Assembly: GCA_020152595.1 (NCBI GenBank)
Contig: JAIGNY010002782.1
Span: 173,501-237,500, forward strand
DNA: 64,000 nt
DNA from: Chiridota heheva
Taxonomy: Eukaryota; Echinodermata; Holothuroidea; Apodida; Chiridotidae
Direction: 5' to 3'
The stretch's first letter is position 1; every line of letters starts with the position of its first letter. This document shows, in pieces, positions 32,256 to 44,410 of this stretch. The translations under genes were made by a program, and so were the position numbers. Under the pieces are notes generated by a model. It searched no databases, was not told the origin of the DNA, and worked only from the letters and a program-made list of their open reading frames with translations.

Positions 32256-33299
32256 CAAAAATAGCAGGACTTCCGGGGATTCGCCCCAATGTCCAATGAC
32301 AAAGCGGTTGCCAATCTGCCAATACAACAGCGGCGGTCAGCGGCGGGCTTGCCACCATCATGTGAAAAGTGAAGTCGACTTATTATATTATCCCTTATTT
32401 TGAAGCTAAACTGGTGTTCCCCAATCATATAGTCCCAGGTCAGTCTTTTTGCCATATAATAGGTTGCTTGTGAGATAATCCTTTTCTTCCTCCGGGAAAA
32501 CGTGAAATGCCAATGGGGAAATCTGAATATTTTGTATTGTGATTTTTTTTTATATTTAAGTGTGATTTTGTGATTATGTCTTTTCGGTAGGAAAGTTTAA
32601 TTTTGTGACTTTTTTCCTGCTCCCTCTCTGTTCCACATGATGTCCGGGAGGTAAATCCTGCCTATGATTCAGGCCGTAATAATGGTGCTGAAACCTTTTT
32701 AGGCATTTCACCAAGCAACGTGCCCCAAACTATTGACGTTTTCAAATTAGGCAATAAAACGAGTGAGGAGAGGAAACTCCCTCCCCTTTCCTCGACAGTT
32801 TCTTGTAAACTCGTACAAGATGGGCTAAAAGATTTCCGCTCGAATGAGACTGAATTATCGTCAACTTTGTTCTAAATATATTCAATTTGCCAAATTGAAT
32901 TGTTTTAAGGACGAGCTCTCGGTCGAAAAGTTAGGGCGTCATTTTTGCTAAGTCAAGGGAATTTGGAAATAACACAAGTCTAGTTTTTGGTACTCGTACC
33001 GTTGAAAAATTACTTGAGTATTGAGAAATAGTTATGGTTTTATTTTGATATTCGTATCAAACATTTTCTGTACCGGTGTACGAAAAGTGTGTTCCAATAT
33101 TCTTGAGACTCAAGAAAAATACGCCCTCACTTTTCTGCCGCCAACTTCTTTAACTTACAACATAGACTATGCCTCATTTAATTTTAGCTGCACGCTTCAG
33201 CGTAGGAATATATTTGAACTGAGGGGGCCAAATTTAATGTTTGTCCCAACAAATCTATAGAAATGTATGAGTCTCTTATATCCAAAAACTATTTGTTAC
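32256..33299. other. Spacer between the 7-kb copies, first part
   Basis: Contains a possible tRNA-like fragment on the minus strand (32265-32360; TTGGCAGATTGG and GGGGCGAATCC look like A and B boxes) and the reverse copy of the dispersed repeat at 32895-33127. Otherwise there is nothing. Confidence 0.4.
32895..33127 (-). repeat. Dispersed repeat, copy 3 (reverse orientation)
   Basis: The plus strand reads GGTCGAAAAGTTAGGGCGTC near 32921 and ends with AAAAATACGCCCTCAC, the reverse complement of the ends seen at 20505-21115. Confidence 0.5.
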
Positions 33300-33460
33300 C
33301 GGAAAATGTGGTACAATTATTGGAAATATTAGTAACATTTCTCGAAAATTTAAGAATATTTCCCGAAAATGAGAAAAATTCCCGAAAATTTTCGAAAATG
33401 AGGAAGCAAATTTGGTAAAAATTGAAGGAGATTGCCCCAAAGTTGCAAAATATTTCCTGA
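33300..33460 (+). repeat. Degenerate purine-rich repeat (CCCGAAAATTGAAGGAA type)
   Basis: Imperfect repetition of TTCCCGAAAAT-GA-GAA with a period of roughly 20-25 bases. Similar blocks occur at 34035-34165, 36245-36680 and 44420-44700. No coding potential. Confidence 0.7.
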
Positions 33461-33883
33461 TTAACAGCAAGATGTGGTGGAAATTTACTCAATTTACCAG
33501 TCAGCCGGTGCAATTTTCCGCTTGTAAACCGAAATTTTAGGGTTCTTGCCCCCTGAGAGGTGACCCGTCCTACGTCTCAGTCTGGTATTACTTTTTAGGT
33601 TTAAATGGCACTAACTTCCAATATGCTCAAATACAAATTTAACATCAATTTCAAGATATTTGTACGGTTTAATGAAATGTTATTTAAGTTAATTAAGAAT
33701 ACCAACAAAATTAATGATAATTACAAGAGATCAGTTTAGGATTAAAGATGTAAGCAGTTAAAGCTGCCATTGTTTTATTATCAGAAACCTCCACCTGGTA
33801 TGTACTTGGGTATCAGCCCAATACATTCTTATCATAAATTTGTATCAGTTTTTACTGCTTTCTCTTATTACCTTTCTTGAACC

Positions 33884-33914
33884 AGGGAAGTACCATTTAG
33901 AATGGCACTTCCCT
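33884..33914. repeat. Short near-perfect hairpin
   Basis: AGGGAAGT-A-CCATT, a three-base loop, then AATGG-C-ACTTCCCT. The stem has 13 paired bases plus one mismatch. It is too short for a typical animal pre-miRNA. Confidence 0.7.
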
Positions 33915-34034
33915 GCTTGAACATTGTATAAAAAGACTTAATTCCAGTTGATACTTAATTTCTCTGGAGATACCAACACTCGGCGCATCACTCAAATGAA
34001 CCAAAACAAATTCGTCCTTCAAAGCCTCGGGGTT

Positions 34035-34165
34035 GTGCATTTCATTATTGGAAATTTTGGTACAAATTTATTTTCCGAAAACTGCAGAAAACTTCCCGAA
34101 AATTGAAGATCAAATGTCAAATGAAGGAACATTTCCAAAAATTTAAGAAGATTTACCGAAGAAAT
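34035..34165 (+). repeat. Purine-rich repeat block
   Basis: Same TTCCCGAAAATTGAAGA-type repetition as at 33300. It is followed by a G-run (34211-34227) and two related segments of the CCCGGTTTCAACGC type (about 34275-34300 and 34347-34361), i.e. a small direct duplication. Confidence 0.6.
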
Positions 34166-34429
34166 TATGAAGGAAATGTACATTTGTTGGCGTTACTGGG
34201 TGGTGGGAGTGGGGGGGGGGGGGGGGAGATACTTGCCCAATACAATTATACATAGGCCCCCTGTCTCTCCCTGCCCCCGGTTTCAACGCGGGGGGAGGAG
34301 GGGTACTTGCTCCAATACATCTATGCCTAGGCCTCTCTCCCTGCACCCGGTTTCAACGCCACTGTGTTTATGTAAAAATAATATAACCTCATTAATGACT
34401 TGCGTTTCTTCCCTGGGATGTTTAGCCTT

Positions 34430-36244
34430 GTAACTCACTAAATAACCGGAAGCTGTTGAAAATTCTTTCGTAGGCAGGCTAGCGAAGGAAGTTGCATTCG
34501 AACTCCGAAAGATTGCGCAAGATCAACTTAAACAAGTTTAACTTGCATACCCCTATTTCAAATTTACTACGTCATGTAACTATTTCAGTTATACGCTTAA
34601 TGATCATACATAAACGGAATTATCAAAATTCAACTACACAAACTTAACAGACAAAGATTAACAACACTTTTCTAGAACTATTCCATTTTAAAAATTGGAA
34701 TGATTACAGGCTACCGTATTTTCCATTCACGCTATGTAAGTTTATTAACGTGCATTGTATCCTATTTACTTTTCATTTGGATTTTACGTCACAATAGCTA
34801 AGCTAGCTAAGCTTAAGGTCAAAGGTTTTGCAGTTCTTCATATCCGCATCAGTAAGCATAACAATAGTACAGCTCTTAAGTACTTGGCTTCGTGATAGCT
34901 ATGGCCATACAGATTTACCGTATATTTGTTTGTTCGCCCTGCAAGCTTTGCTAAGTAGGCGGTATGTTATAAAAATGAATTAAAAGGTTTTGGGTGTAAA
35001 AGGTGATTGTTTCTTACAATAAATGTAAGTGTGAATAAAATCATATTTATATTGATATAGTTTTAATACTGAAATGTACATTCTAAGCGGGTAGAATTAA
35101 AAAATCTTTTCACAATTTTAGGTTTAAATATTTTATTGAATTGATTTTCAAAACTAAAAAATACAAGTTATATGAGAAATTTGAAACCATCATAACTATA
35201 CTTCTAAGGATCATTTCTATAGTTTGTTTGCTTTATCAGCCGAACTAAAATGTTTCCTGTCAGAAACCACGATGATGAGTCGTAGTGTCTTTCTCTGAGC
35301 GCGAGGCGGATTCTGAGTAGCATTTCGGTGCATGCTCGGGATCATCGATGACCGTTCCCAATCTCTGGTTACGAGGTAGGGAGGAGAGAGACACATTCAG
35401 AGTGGTTTCTTATATGCGTGATGTAAAGAAATTTAATAGGCGAAGTTCGCGTAGTATGATATCAGGGAACTGATATTTGAGTCAGAATACGATCTACCCG
35501 CTGCACATGTATTGCGGTCAAATTTACGGGGTTTAAGACCGTGAAGCATTGTACAACATATCTGCACTACGCCAACTTATATATATGCAAGCTTCCCGGA
35601 AATAGTCATTAATAAAGCCCTAAGGTTCATGAGATATCATGTCTTTTTTATTAAGTCTTTTTGTAGCAAGTTTACGTGAATCCCAACCCACCCTGAATAT
35701 TAGTCTGAACAATGTGCCGTACTACATTACGCCAACCCATTGTGGGTTAGGTAGCTCAGTTGGTAGAAAACAAATTAAAACCCAACCATGCTACGAATAT
35801 AACTTTAATACATAACTTAAATAATTTTGATATAAACTGATTTTGATTTTAAATAACTTTTATCCGTGAACTTGAAACACAACTATTGTAACCTTTAAGT
35901 ATCTATGGCAGTTTTTCCGCTATCTTTTACTTTTCTATGGATTGTTATTCCTTATTTAAGTACCAGCAATACAAGTAGTCGGTATAACCATGGAGATACT
36001 ATTTAGTGAATAGTATCTATCTCCATATAGCCAGGAGCTCTAAATGGCAGCTTCCAGGGCGAACCCAGTTTAAATTTTCAGGGGCCAAGCCAAACCACAG
36101 ATAATGTTTGATAACGTGTTTTATAGGCTATTTTGTCATCAACTATGGAATATAAGTGGTGCAACTGGTGGAGTGGGGAGGGGGCAGAGGTGTGGGAAGC
36201 GGAGGGAAACTACTTTTTAGAGTTCATCTTCCCAAATGAGAGGT
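34430..36244. other. Spacer between the 7-kb copies, no gene seen
   Basis: AT-rich non-coding sequence with the inverted repeat partner at 35185-35390. An isolated tRNA-like A-box (GGTAGCTCAGTTGGTAGA, about 35750-35767) has no matching B box, so it is not a tRNA gene. Confidence 0.5.
35185..35390 (+). repeat. Dispersed repeat, partner of 47795-48000
   Basis: Shares, in reverse complement with 47795-48000, CCCTACCTCGTAACCAGAGA, the ACTACGACTCATCATCGTGG stretch and ATAGAAATGATCCTTAGAA-like ends. No coding frame is conserved between the two. Confidence 0.8.
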
Positions 36245-36686
36245 AAAATTAGTAACATGATAATGAAAAAAATGAAGAAAAATTTAGTAAAATTGAAGGA
36301 AATTTTGGTAAAAATTAAAGGAAAACTTGGTAAAATTCGTTAAAAATTTGGTTAAATTGAAGGAAAAACTTCCCAAAAATTCAGAGAAACTTACTTGCCC
36401 CAAAATGAAGACAATTTCCGGAATAGGAAGACAATTTCCCGAAACGTTAAGGGGATTAGGTCAAATCATTCAAGTTGGAAAAAGTTTGGTAAAATTGAAG
36501 GGTAACTTACTTCTCGAAAATTGGAAAAGCTTTCCTGAAAATTGAGAAAAAACCCAAAAAGAAAAAAAATTCCCAAAAATTAAAGGAATTTCCCAAAAAT
36601 TGAAGAATATTGTCCCAAACTGAGGACAATTTCTCAAAAATGAAAAAAATTCCTGCAAAATGTAAGAGATTAGGAATTGAACACAC
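36245..36686 (+). repeat. Purine-rich repeat block abutting copy 2
   Basis: About 440 bp of degenerate TTGGTAAAATTGAAGGAAA / TTCCCAAAAATTGAAG repetition. It ends exactly where the second 7-kb copy begins. A like block resumes immediately after that copy, at 44411. Confidence 0.8.
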
Positions 36687-37449
36687 AACTAGACATCAAT
36701 GATGTTATAGCTCAACCCATTACAATGCAAGAAGAATTGATTGCTTTCACTGATTTTATTTTTGTCATATGTACTTTTATGATGTTTTTAAAGTTTGATT
36801 TGAGGTGCATTCCATTTGTGGGCAATTATTCATCATGTTAAAAATTCAAGAGTTTCAACTTTCCCGTATGAATTGTATTCAGTTTGTTTGTTTGGGTGTA
36901 ATGACGCCTTAACAGTCAGGTCATATGTGCCAAACGAGGTTAGTTGTGAATGACTGTCAGATTGGTTCTCAGTAATGACTTAGTTTTGCGGTGGGTGCAA
37001 TGAGGTTCATGTTATAGCGATGTCTGAAAAATTATGCTTCTAACAAAAGTTATGTGACATTCAATGCATGGTGCCATCATGTCTCACTTGATTACTGACG
37101 TTGGCGAGGTCATAGGTAAATTCCACCACAACATATAGTTAGAAAATACATTTTGCAAACATAACAAAATGTGTAACATTTACACATTAATCTTCATCAA
37201 TGTTAAATTAATTTCATTCGGCCGGTACTGAAAAAAGATTACTAACCAAACATGTTTCAAAACGGCCAAATATGTCATAATTAGCCGGTAATCGGCCAAA
37301 CTAGCAGCTAAGGTTGTGACAGTTAGCATTTTTTCATAAATGTACAGCTGTCACCATTACGGTCCATAACCGTTTAACCGTAAGGCCAGTTGTCATAAGT
37401 GGACGCCCTTTTAACGCAAGTATAAAGCGAAATCTTCGCCAGGTTCTTA

Positions 37450-37729
37450 ACAATTATCTACCTACTGTGGTGTAGCGGTTATCATACATGTCTACAGACC
37501 ACGAGGTCCTGGGTTCAAGCCTGGGTTGGGTAGACGCGCCAGTGCACCACAACTGGTTATCAAAGGCCGTGGACATTGACTTGGTTGTTGATGTTATGTC
37601 TGTCCGTACGTCGTACCTGTGTTCTCGTCCGGATCGTATTAAGCGTTTCGTGATAGCATTGTTACTATCATAAGCAATTACGCAGGTGACAACCCCGTCA
37701 TTGTAATTGTGTGTTTTCTCGTCGTCGTC
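37450..37729 (+). mobile_element. tRNA-derived SINE, copy within duplication copy 2
   Basis: Same 280-bp SINE and same GGTTCTTA flanks (37442-37449 and 37730-37737) as at 26058-26337, so the insertion predates the duplication. Confidence 0.92.
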
Positions 37730-38502
37730 GGTTCTTATTAGACCTTCCATAGCAACCCATGCTAATCCACCGCGTGAAAGACGGTACCGTTATATTCACT
37801 ATGTAATGTGCAAACATGCACTTTCTGCTTCTCGTATGAGTGTGTGAAAGTCAAGTTGACATGTACGATCGTTACTGAAATATTGATATCTGGTGTTTTT
37901 AATCTTACATAATTAGTTCTTAAATAAATAAATAATTATCCCGATAAAAATCATATAATTCTTTGTACTTTCTTTGTCAAATACTGTTAAAAATCTTGTT
38001 TAATGAGGAACGAAACATAATATAGAAATCATGCTGCCAAATGTGTTTGTGACTTCAAAGAAACATACATATGAAATATAATGGAATTTCGTTTTAAAGT
38101 TATGCCCCTAATTGTGTTTCATTTGACTTTTTACCATAATTGATGAAGAAATTACTGTTTTTCCCCTTGAACTTAACAAAAAATCTCCGTATTTCCAAAG
38201 ATCCACGTGGAAATAATTTATTTAAAACGACCTACCTGGTATACGCAAGACCACACATTTTGTCATACCTCTAGCCGCGAAGAAGAAAGTTTCATTGTAC
38301 AATGGGATTGAAAGTGGAAAACTCTTAAGTATATCTCAAATTCTTTTCTTAAAAGTACATAATTTTTGTTATTTTTTTCTTTAAAATAGTTCTTTACACT
38401 TGTCCGTATATTATTAAAAAAATTAAAAATATCAATTGAATGTGTACTTTATTAAGTATAAACATCACGCCCTATCATATTCAGTAGTCATGGTAGTACC
38501 TT

Positions 38503-39012
38503 CCATGAGGGTGGAGGGAGGGTGGAGGGTGGGGGAGGTGGAGGGAGAGGGTGGAGGGAGGGTGGAGGGTGGAGGGGTAGGGTGGAGGGTGGAGGGGAGG
38601 TGGAGAGAAGGGTGGAGGGGGGAGGGTGAGGGTGGAGGGGGGAGAATAAAGCAGTAGGGTAGAATGGGAGGGTGAAGGGGAGGGTGGAGCGGTAGGGTGA
38701 AACGGGAGGGTAAAGGGAGAGGGGTGGAGGGGGAGGATGGGGGTAGGGGAGGATGGGGGGTAGGGGAGGGGGAATGGGAGGGGAGAGTGAAGCAGGAGGG
38801 TGGAGGGAGAGGGTAAAGGGGAGGGTGGAGGGGAGGGAGGGTGGAGCGGGAGGGTGGAGGGAGGGTGGAGTGGGAGGGTGAAGGGAGGGTGGAGCGGGAG
38901 GGTGGAGGGGGGGGAGGGTGGAGGTGGAGGGGAGGGTGGAGGGGGGAAGGGAGGGGAGGGGAAGGGGGGGAGGGGATGGTGGAGTGGGAGGGTGGAGGGT
39001 AAGGGTAGGGGA
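38503..39012 (+). repeat. G-rich minisatellite, about 510 bp
   Basis: Same GGGAGGGTGGAG-type array as 26852-28245, shorter and with more GGAGGGTGGAGG variants. The right flank (AACAGCGTTGGGCAGAGGCG) is shared. Pro-rich and Gly-rich frames over it are artefacts. Confidence 0.93.
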
Positions 39013-40966
39013 GGGGAGAAACAGCGTTGGGCAGAGGCGGTTGTGGCTACAGGGAATGGGATGGTAAATTTCGTCCAACGTATCTTTTTTTATTGGTATT
39101 TTTGTCCCCAGTAGGCAAATAGACTAAAATATTGATGGGATCAATAGCTAAATACAAGTGTAACTGCCACGGTCGTATGGAGAACGAATCTTATTTATAC
39201 AACAGGAGACAAAGAAAATTGTTAAATAGGGTAGAGAGGGGGAATACCCCCATTGTGGGAGTATTCCCTCATAATGGCGGGGGGACACAGAGAGTAGGCC
39301 TATAAGTGTTGTATTTATAGATCGTTTTGTCAGTTTGTAGTAGTTGCTGCTGTAGGATATTGTGTAACTTCTTTCTGGGACGTACAACATAAACTTCAAA
39401 ATTATCATGCTACGTCGGAGTTCTTACTCACAAAGTGGGGACAGGCTTAACGCACCACACCCTAACACACATCTGAGGCTAACATTTTTTAAAACACATT
39501 TTTATTTCAATATTGGGTATATAGTGGTGCGTGGCCAGGGGGCAAGGGACACTTTCCAATAATTACGGCCCTTAGTGTTTGATAATGGTAATCCCAGGAT
39601 CATACAAGCAAGAATATGTCTCCTTTGATTTTGGTAAACAATTTGAATAGAAGAAAAATCTTTTTGATTCCTATGCCAGACATGACAGTATCTGAAATGC
39701 GAGGAACACGAACTAAAATCTTTAAAAATCGCGCAGAACGAAAAAAGAAGCTTATTAAAGTAAACATAAAGCAAATGAAAAATAAGAGACTACTGTTGCA
39801 TGCTTAACAGTAAAGAAATAAAATAGATAATACAAGGATAAAATATACTTATCTCACTAAAAAGAAAGAAACGAGAGAAAATACTTAATACTTCTTTAAA
39901 AATAATAATAACGCACCTGATTTCATGGCCCTCGGTATTTGCGAACTTAGAGCCGGGTATATGCTAGGGATGTACCGGATCCAAATTTTTGGATCCGGCC
40001 GGAACCGGATTTTGCCGGATCCAGGTTGAAACCCGGCCGGATAAAATCCGGCCGGAACCGGATTTTTCATTGCTTACAACAATTCTCATAATCTTAAGAA
40101 ACAAAGGGAAAGGGGTGGGGGCAGGGGATTGTCAAGTTGGCTACTAATGGCTAGCAACCCAATTTTTTTGGAAAATAACAATTATTGGGCATATTGTGAT
40201 GAAATCAAATCAAAATTAGTGAAAGTTCTGGATTAATCCTAACATGTACCAAATTGAGAAATTCAGGCAAAATTTGAAGATATTAATAAGAGGAAAGATT
40301 CTGGGTACTGTTTTAAGAAAAGTGTGATTTTGCGTGATTGTCTCAGCCCTATCAAGATATTAAAGTATGAAAACAACGGGCAATGTCTAAAAATTGTGGC
40401 AAAAATTACTGTGCACCTAAAGAGAACTGTCTATCCTCTTCATTTATCATCATAAATGGACTGTTAAAATTCAAGCAATACTTAATACTTTTTGGGGGAG
40501 GAGAGGTGGGGTGAGGGGATTAAATTCCCCATCTAATAAAAAGTATAATAAGTTATACATGCTTCTACAGGCTGTAGCCTAAGCTCTTTACTATAATTGC
40601 ATCTCAAAACATTTGATAATGTTTAAAAACTTTCAGCCATCATTCAATATTTCAATGACATCTGGATTGGTCCTACTACCTAAATTTTACCATTCAGAAG
40701 TTCAAGTTTCATTGTAGCCAAGTAAGATACTTAAGAAAAACAGTGATCCCAATCTCAATGTGATGCTGATGACTCATAGACCAGACAGGAAGTCTGCAAG
40801 ACAAAGGGTCTATTGTTCTTTTTTGAGGCAATATGTGAATGCATTTCATGCTATTCCATTCTACATGTATATATGAGGTTTGAAGTGTTGTTTTATGCAT
40901 ATTAGAGTTACAGTGATACAGAGGAAAGACTGAATATAGGCATCATAAAAGAACAAGGCATCCTCA

Positions 40967-41124
40967 TTCATTTGGAAACATTTTACTGTCCAAGATCAAG
41001 CTGATGAAATTGCTGAATGTATTTTGTGCAAAAAAGGAATAAGGAGAGGAAAACCAGGATCCCTGCCAAAGAACTTTAGTACTTCACCTTTACACAAGCA
41101 TCTCCAATCAAACATCCTGCAACA
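40967..41124 (+). pseudogene. BED-type zinc-finger remnant of a hAT transposase
   Basis: An open stretch reading WKHFTVQDQADEIAECILC, then CKKGIRRG and STSPLHKHLQSN. The order W-x2-F, C-x2-C (codons at 41018-41029) and a terminal H-x2-H fits the BED finger with which hAT transposases bind their own subterminal repeats. No DDE/RNase H-like core or dimerisation domain follows. Confidence 0.8.
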
Positions 41125-41255
41125 TATAAACAAGCTAAACAATCAAATATTGAGAAAAAAGTAAATCTTCAATTGTTAAAATTGCCAAAAATCCGGTTCC
41201 GGCCGGATTTGGGGAATCCGGCCGGAACCAGAACCGGATTTTCCCCCAAATCCGG

Positions 41256-41375
41256 CCGGATAATCCGGCCGGACCGGATAATCCGACCGGACCGGATAAT
41301 CCGGCCGGACCGGATAATCCGACCGGACCGGATAATCCGGCCGGACCGGATAATCCGGCCGGACCGGATATCCGG
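41256..41375 (+). repeat. 18-bp subterminal tandem repeat of the hAT element
   Basis: About six units of CCGGATAATCCGRCCGGA, alternating between CCGGCC and CCGACC forms. Inverted partners of the same motif lie at the left end (39975-40065). These are candidate transposase-binding sites. Confidence 0.9.
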
Positions 41376-44300
41376 TAATCCCTAGTATATGCAGCATACT
41401 ACCTCTTTTATTTAAGAATAGTGACAGTAGAAAAATTATGCTTCTAACAAAAATTGTAAGCCGTTTTGTATTAATTTTAATGTAGGAGTTAATGGAGGTT
41501 TCCACTATGTAACGGTCGATTACCGACGTTATCGGAGAGCAAAGGTCACTTTGAGTGCAGCATATTCTGCAACAATACATTTTAAAAACAAAATTACGAA
41601 CATTAGCAACCATCTACATGTATTGAAAAAAAAAATGTTAGGCTATGACGTTTGCATGTTTGATTTTTTCTGCATAGGACTTTAGTTTCGCTACGGAAAA
41701 AGCGTACTGCCGTGATTCCCGGGATACATATTCTACTTTTTAAGTATAGGCCTATAGAATAAAAAAAAAATAGTACACAATTAGGGGCGGGGGAATTGTT
41801 TGAGTTTCAATTCGTATCTTATGACCCCAAGTTTGATAAGAAGCCAAGCATGCTCCTTCACGTTGAAGATGTGAATTTACGGCCCTGAAGTGTCAACGAT
41901 TCATTGTATGAAAATGCTTTTCTGCATCTCATCCGCCCCATGCCATCTCAAAATTCAATTGTCTTATCAGGGGTGGCGGAGCGTTCAAAGTATTGGGGGA
42001 TTTAATGAAATAAGGTGACATGTGATACGTTCACCTAAAATTATTGGGCTGAAGCCCGCACATCCCCCTTCCCAGCTCCGCCGCCTCTGTCGATTTCAAG
42101 TCATCATTGATGATAGGACCTAAATAAAAAACCTTGATATGAACGCATAATGTAAGTTTCGCGTAACTAGCATGGCTACTTTAATAAGAAATTAAAATTG
42201 GTTCTTCCCCGTTTTTCTGTTTGTTCAAACTTAAGGAAACACTTGGAAATATTATATTTAACATTCATCCTATCCATGTAATGATAATCATCGGGATTAC
42301 GTAATTCCCCTTTGATGTCGCTACTGCTACGAGAATAATCTAGGTCACTGCCAAAATGCGTGTAAAGCAGTGATGCGGTCTAATTTGCTGCACCGTATAA
42401 TTTAGTGCACTTGGAATAGCTTTTTGAATGATTTAGCCAATGTATTTTCACCCAAATCAGCACTAATGGGGCTGTTATATAGCAATAAATACTCAAGTGT
42501 TTGAAGTTTTTTTCCCTAAACAGAGAATGATTGTTTGTTGTCCGTAACTACTCATGTTTGAGAGACGCTACAACGACCACGTGTGACTTCCGCAACTGGG
42601 GATGACAGATCACACGGCGTGAGAATATTACCGAGTTTTGAGCATGAGCAGGTTATTACCGCATTAATTTATGTCAACACGTGCTGATTTTGTGATTCGT
42701 AATCCAAGTAACAACTCCCTGGTAATCCGGTCGTAAAAACAATAACAATACCCAGGCAAACATTTATTCCGTCCGTAAATACAATTATTAGTTTTGAAAT
42801 ATTTGTTACTCTTTGAAGTAAATGTTAAAAGGCACGAATTAATCTGAAATTTTATCACAATTGATGTGAAACGAGAATTTCTTCAATGTTTTCACTGCAC
42901 ATTAGAACTCTTAAAAGCTGGGATACTTTCAACGATAGGCCAAAGGACATCGATGCGTATGAATTTTGATTTCTTTGCATCGCTACCGTGGTTTGATTCA
43001 TGACTTGTGTGTTTCTAAGCTTTAACGCAAATTCTTCTGGGCCAACTTTAGGAATAGGTAGATTGGAAAAGAATTAAGTTGTCTCCATATTTCATAGGAA
43101 AGAAGGGACGGGCCCAAATTTCCTAGCGGACTGTTTTTACTGAGGGGGGAACAAATTTACTGGATGGCTACGGCTTAATTGTCTGGGGGCCCACATTTCC
43201 TAGGAAATAAGAGCCGGGGGGCCAAAATTTACTGGGGGGTAGAATTTACTTTTACACCGATCAGTGGTTGGGTAATGTGTATTGTGATTTGATAATGAAT
43301 GGATATGGGCGGAAATTTCTTGCGTGTATTTGACGGGTTATGTTAACGAGTGCTAGCCTAACTGGGCCTAGCGCCTTCCTCATGAGCACAAGCTAGCTAC
43401 ATTCCAAGCACCCCATCCCAAGTACCGTGGAAATAATTAGTGATATGCATATGGCCCCGGGTGAAAAATGTGAAGGCAATGACAGCGGGTAAAGATTGAA
43501 ATGATAAGGTTGGTTAGATGGTTTCGTGAATTTATGCGAACTTGAAAAAGCAAACATAAAAATTGAATTAACATTCGTTTACACGTAGCATGATTTCCTA
43601 AACGGTTAAACGTCACAACCTTATTAGCAGCCCTGGGATGCCCCATTGAATACTACCGTACCCAGCGATGATTCTTCCACGTGTCCACGAAAACTTATAG
43701 GTTTGGAAACAAACTTTTATTTCTGGCAATCTGCTGCCCATACGGCAAATTACGGCTTACGCAATACCGCTGCGTTCACCAACCCAACAAAACTTTATCC
43801 TTAACGTTAGCGGATTAAAGTATAACGCTCTAGCCCCGCGATGCAATGTAGCACATAACTTACAGACACTTCAGACTTGCTAAAATGATCAATCAACAAC
43901 TTCACACGTTATCTTCTAGGCTATGTCATAACCTATTATACAACTCGGTAATCCAATCCGATACAGCGTGACCTCAATAAGATTACGAGCTTTGCATATT
44001 CATAGCAGAATGTCCGAATTCTGATTGGAAAATACTGCGATATGATTAAACATATATGTCCATACAAGTAGCTAATAAACATGAATGTGTGCCAACTGAC
44101 CAATACCATGGCCCGGAGCGGTACCGGTACGAAACGCGAATAGGATAGAGCTATTTTTAGCGAAATTACCCATGAAATCTAATACTTTGTTAAAACCTTT
44201 CGAGAGCTTTAATTAAAAAAATACATGGAATATCTCTTAACGAAATACAAGCTTGAATTTCGATACAAAAATCTCGCTTGAGCCAGAATCTCAAGAGCAA

Positions 44301-44410
44301 AACTGTAAAAACCTAGGAGGAGATGCATTTTTAAGCAAAACTTAGTACAGGCACATATGAGAGGTCACGTACGATTTGATAATCTCCACTCATACACTCT
44401 GTGTATGGGT

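Larger units (their letters stand above)
39965..41384 (+). mobile_element. hAT transposon, internally deleted, with perfect 8-bp TSD
   Basis: 1420 bp flanked by GTATATGC (39957-39964 and 41385-41392). The ends are TAGGGATGTACCGGATCC and, in reverse complement, TAGGGATTACCGGATATCCG. The related 7-kb copy keeps the uninterrupted target (29189-29196), which proves the insertion boundaries. Subterminal CCGGCCGGAT repeats lie at both ends. A remnant of a BED zinc finger (40967-41124) is the only transposase-like coding sequence, and the catalytic domain is missing. Confidence 0.95.
36687..44410 (+). repeat. 7-kb segmental duplication, copy 2
   Basis: Direct copy of 25296-32255, with starts about 11.4 kb apart. 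Differences are an extra 265 bp at 38237-38502, a shorter G-rich array, and a 1.42-kb hAT insertion (39965-41384). It is flanked on both sides by the same purine-rich repeat, which suggests this copy was inserted into one such block. No gene is seen. Confidence 0.95.

Noticed and set aside
32265-32360. tRNA or SINE head on the minus strand (TTGGCAGATTGG ... GGGGCGAATCC)
   Set aside because: The T-arm cannot form with correct loop size and no second copy was found. Kept only as a note.
33884-33914. microRNA precursor
   Set aside because: The stem is about 14 bp with a 3-base loop, too short for a Drosha/Dicer substrate.
35740-35790. tRNA gene suggested by GGTAGCTCAGTTGGTAGA
   Set aside because: Only an A-box-like half. 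There is no anticodon arm, B box or acceptor pairing downstream.
38488-39114. 196-aa Pro-rich and Gly-rich frames
   Set aside because: Same minisatellite artefact in the second 7-kb copy.
41173-41613. ORFs with RIIRPD / DYPVRP repeats
   Set aside because: They translate the 18-bp subterminal array of the hAT element and run into flanking non-coding sequence.
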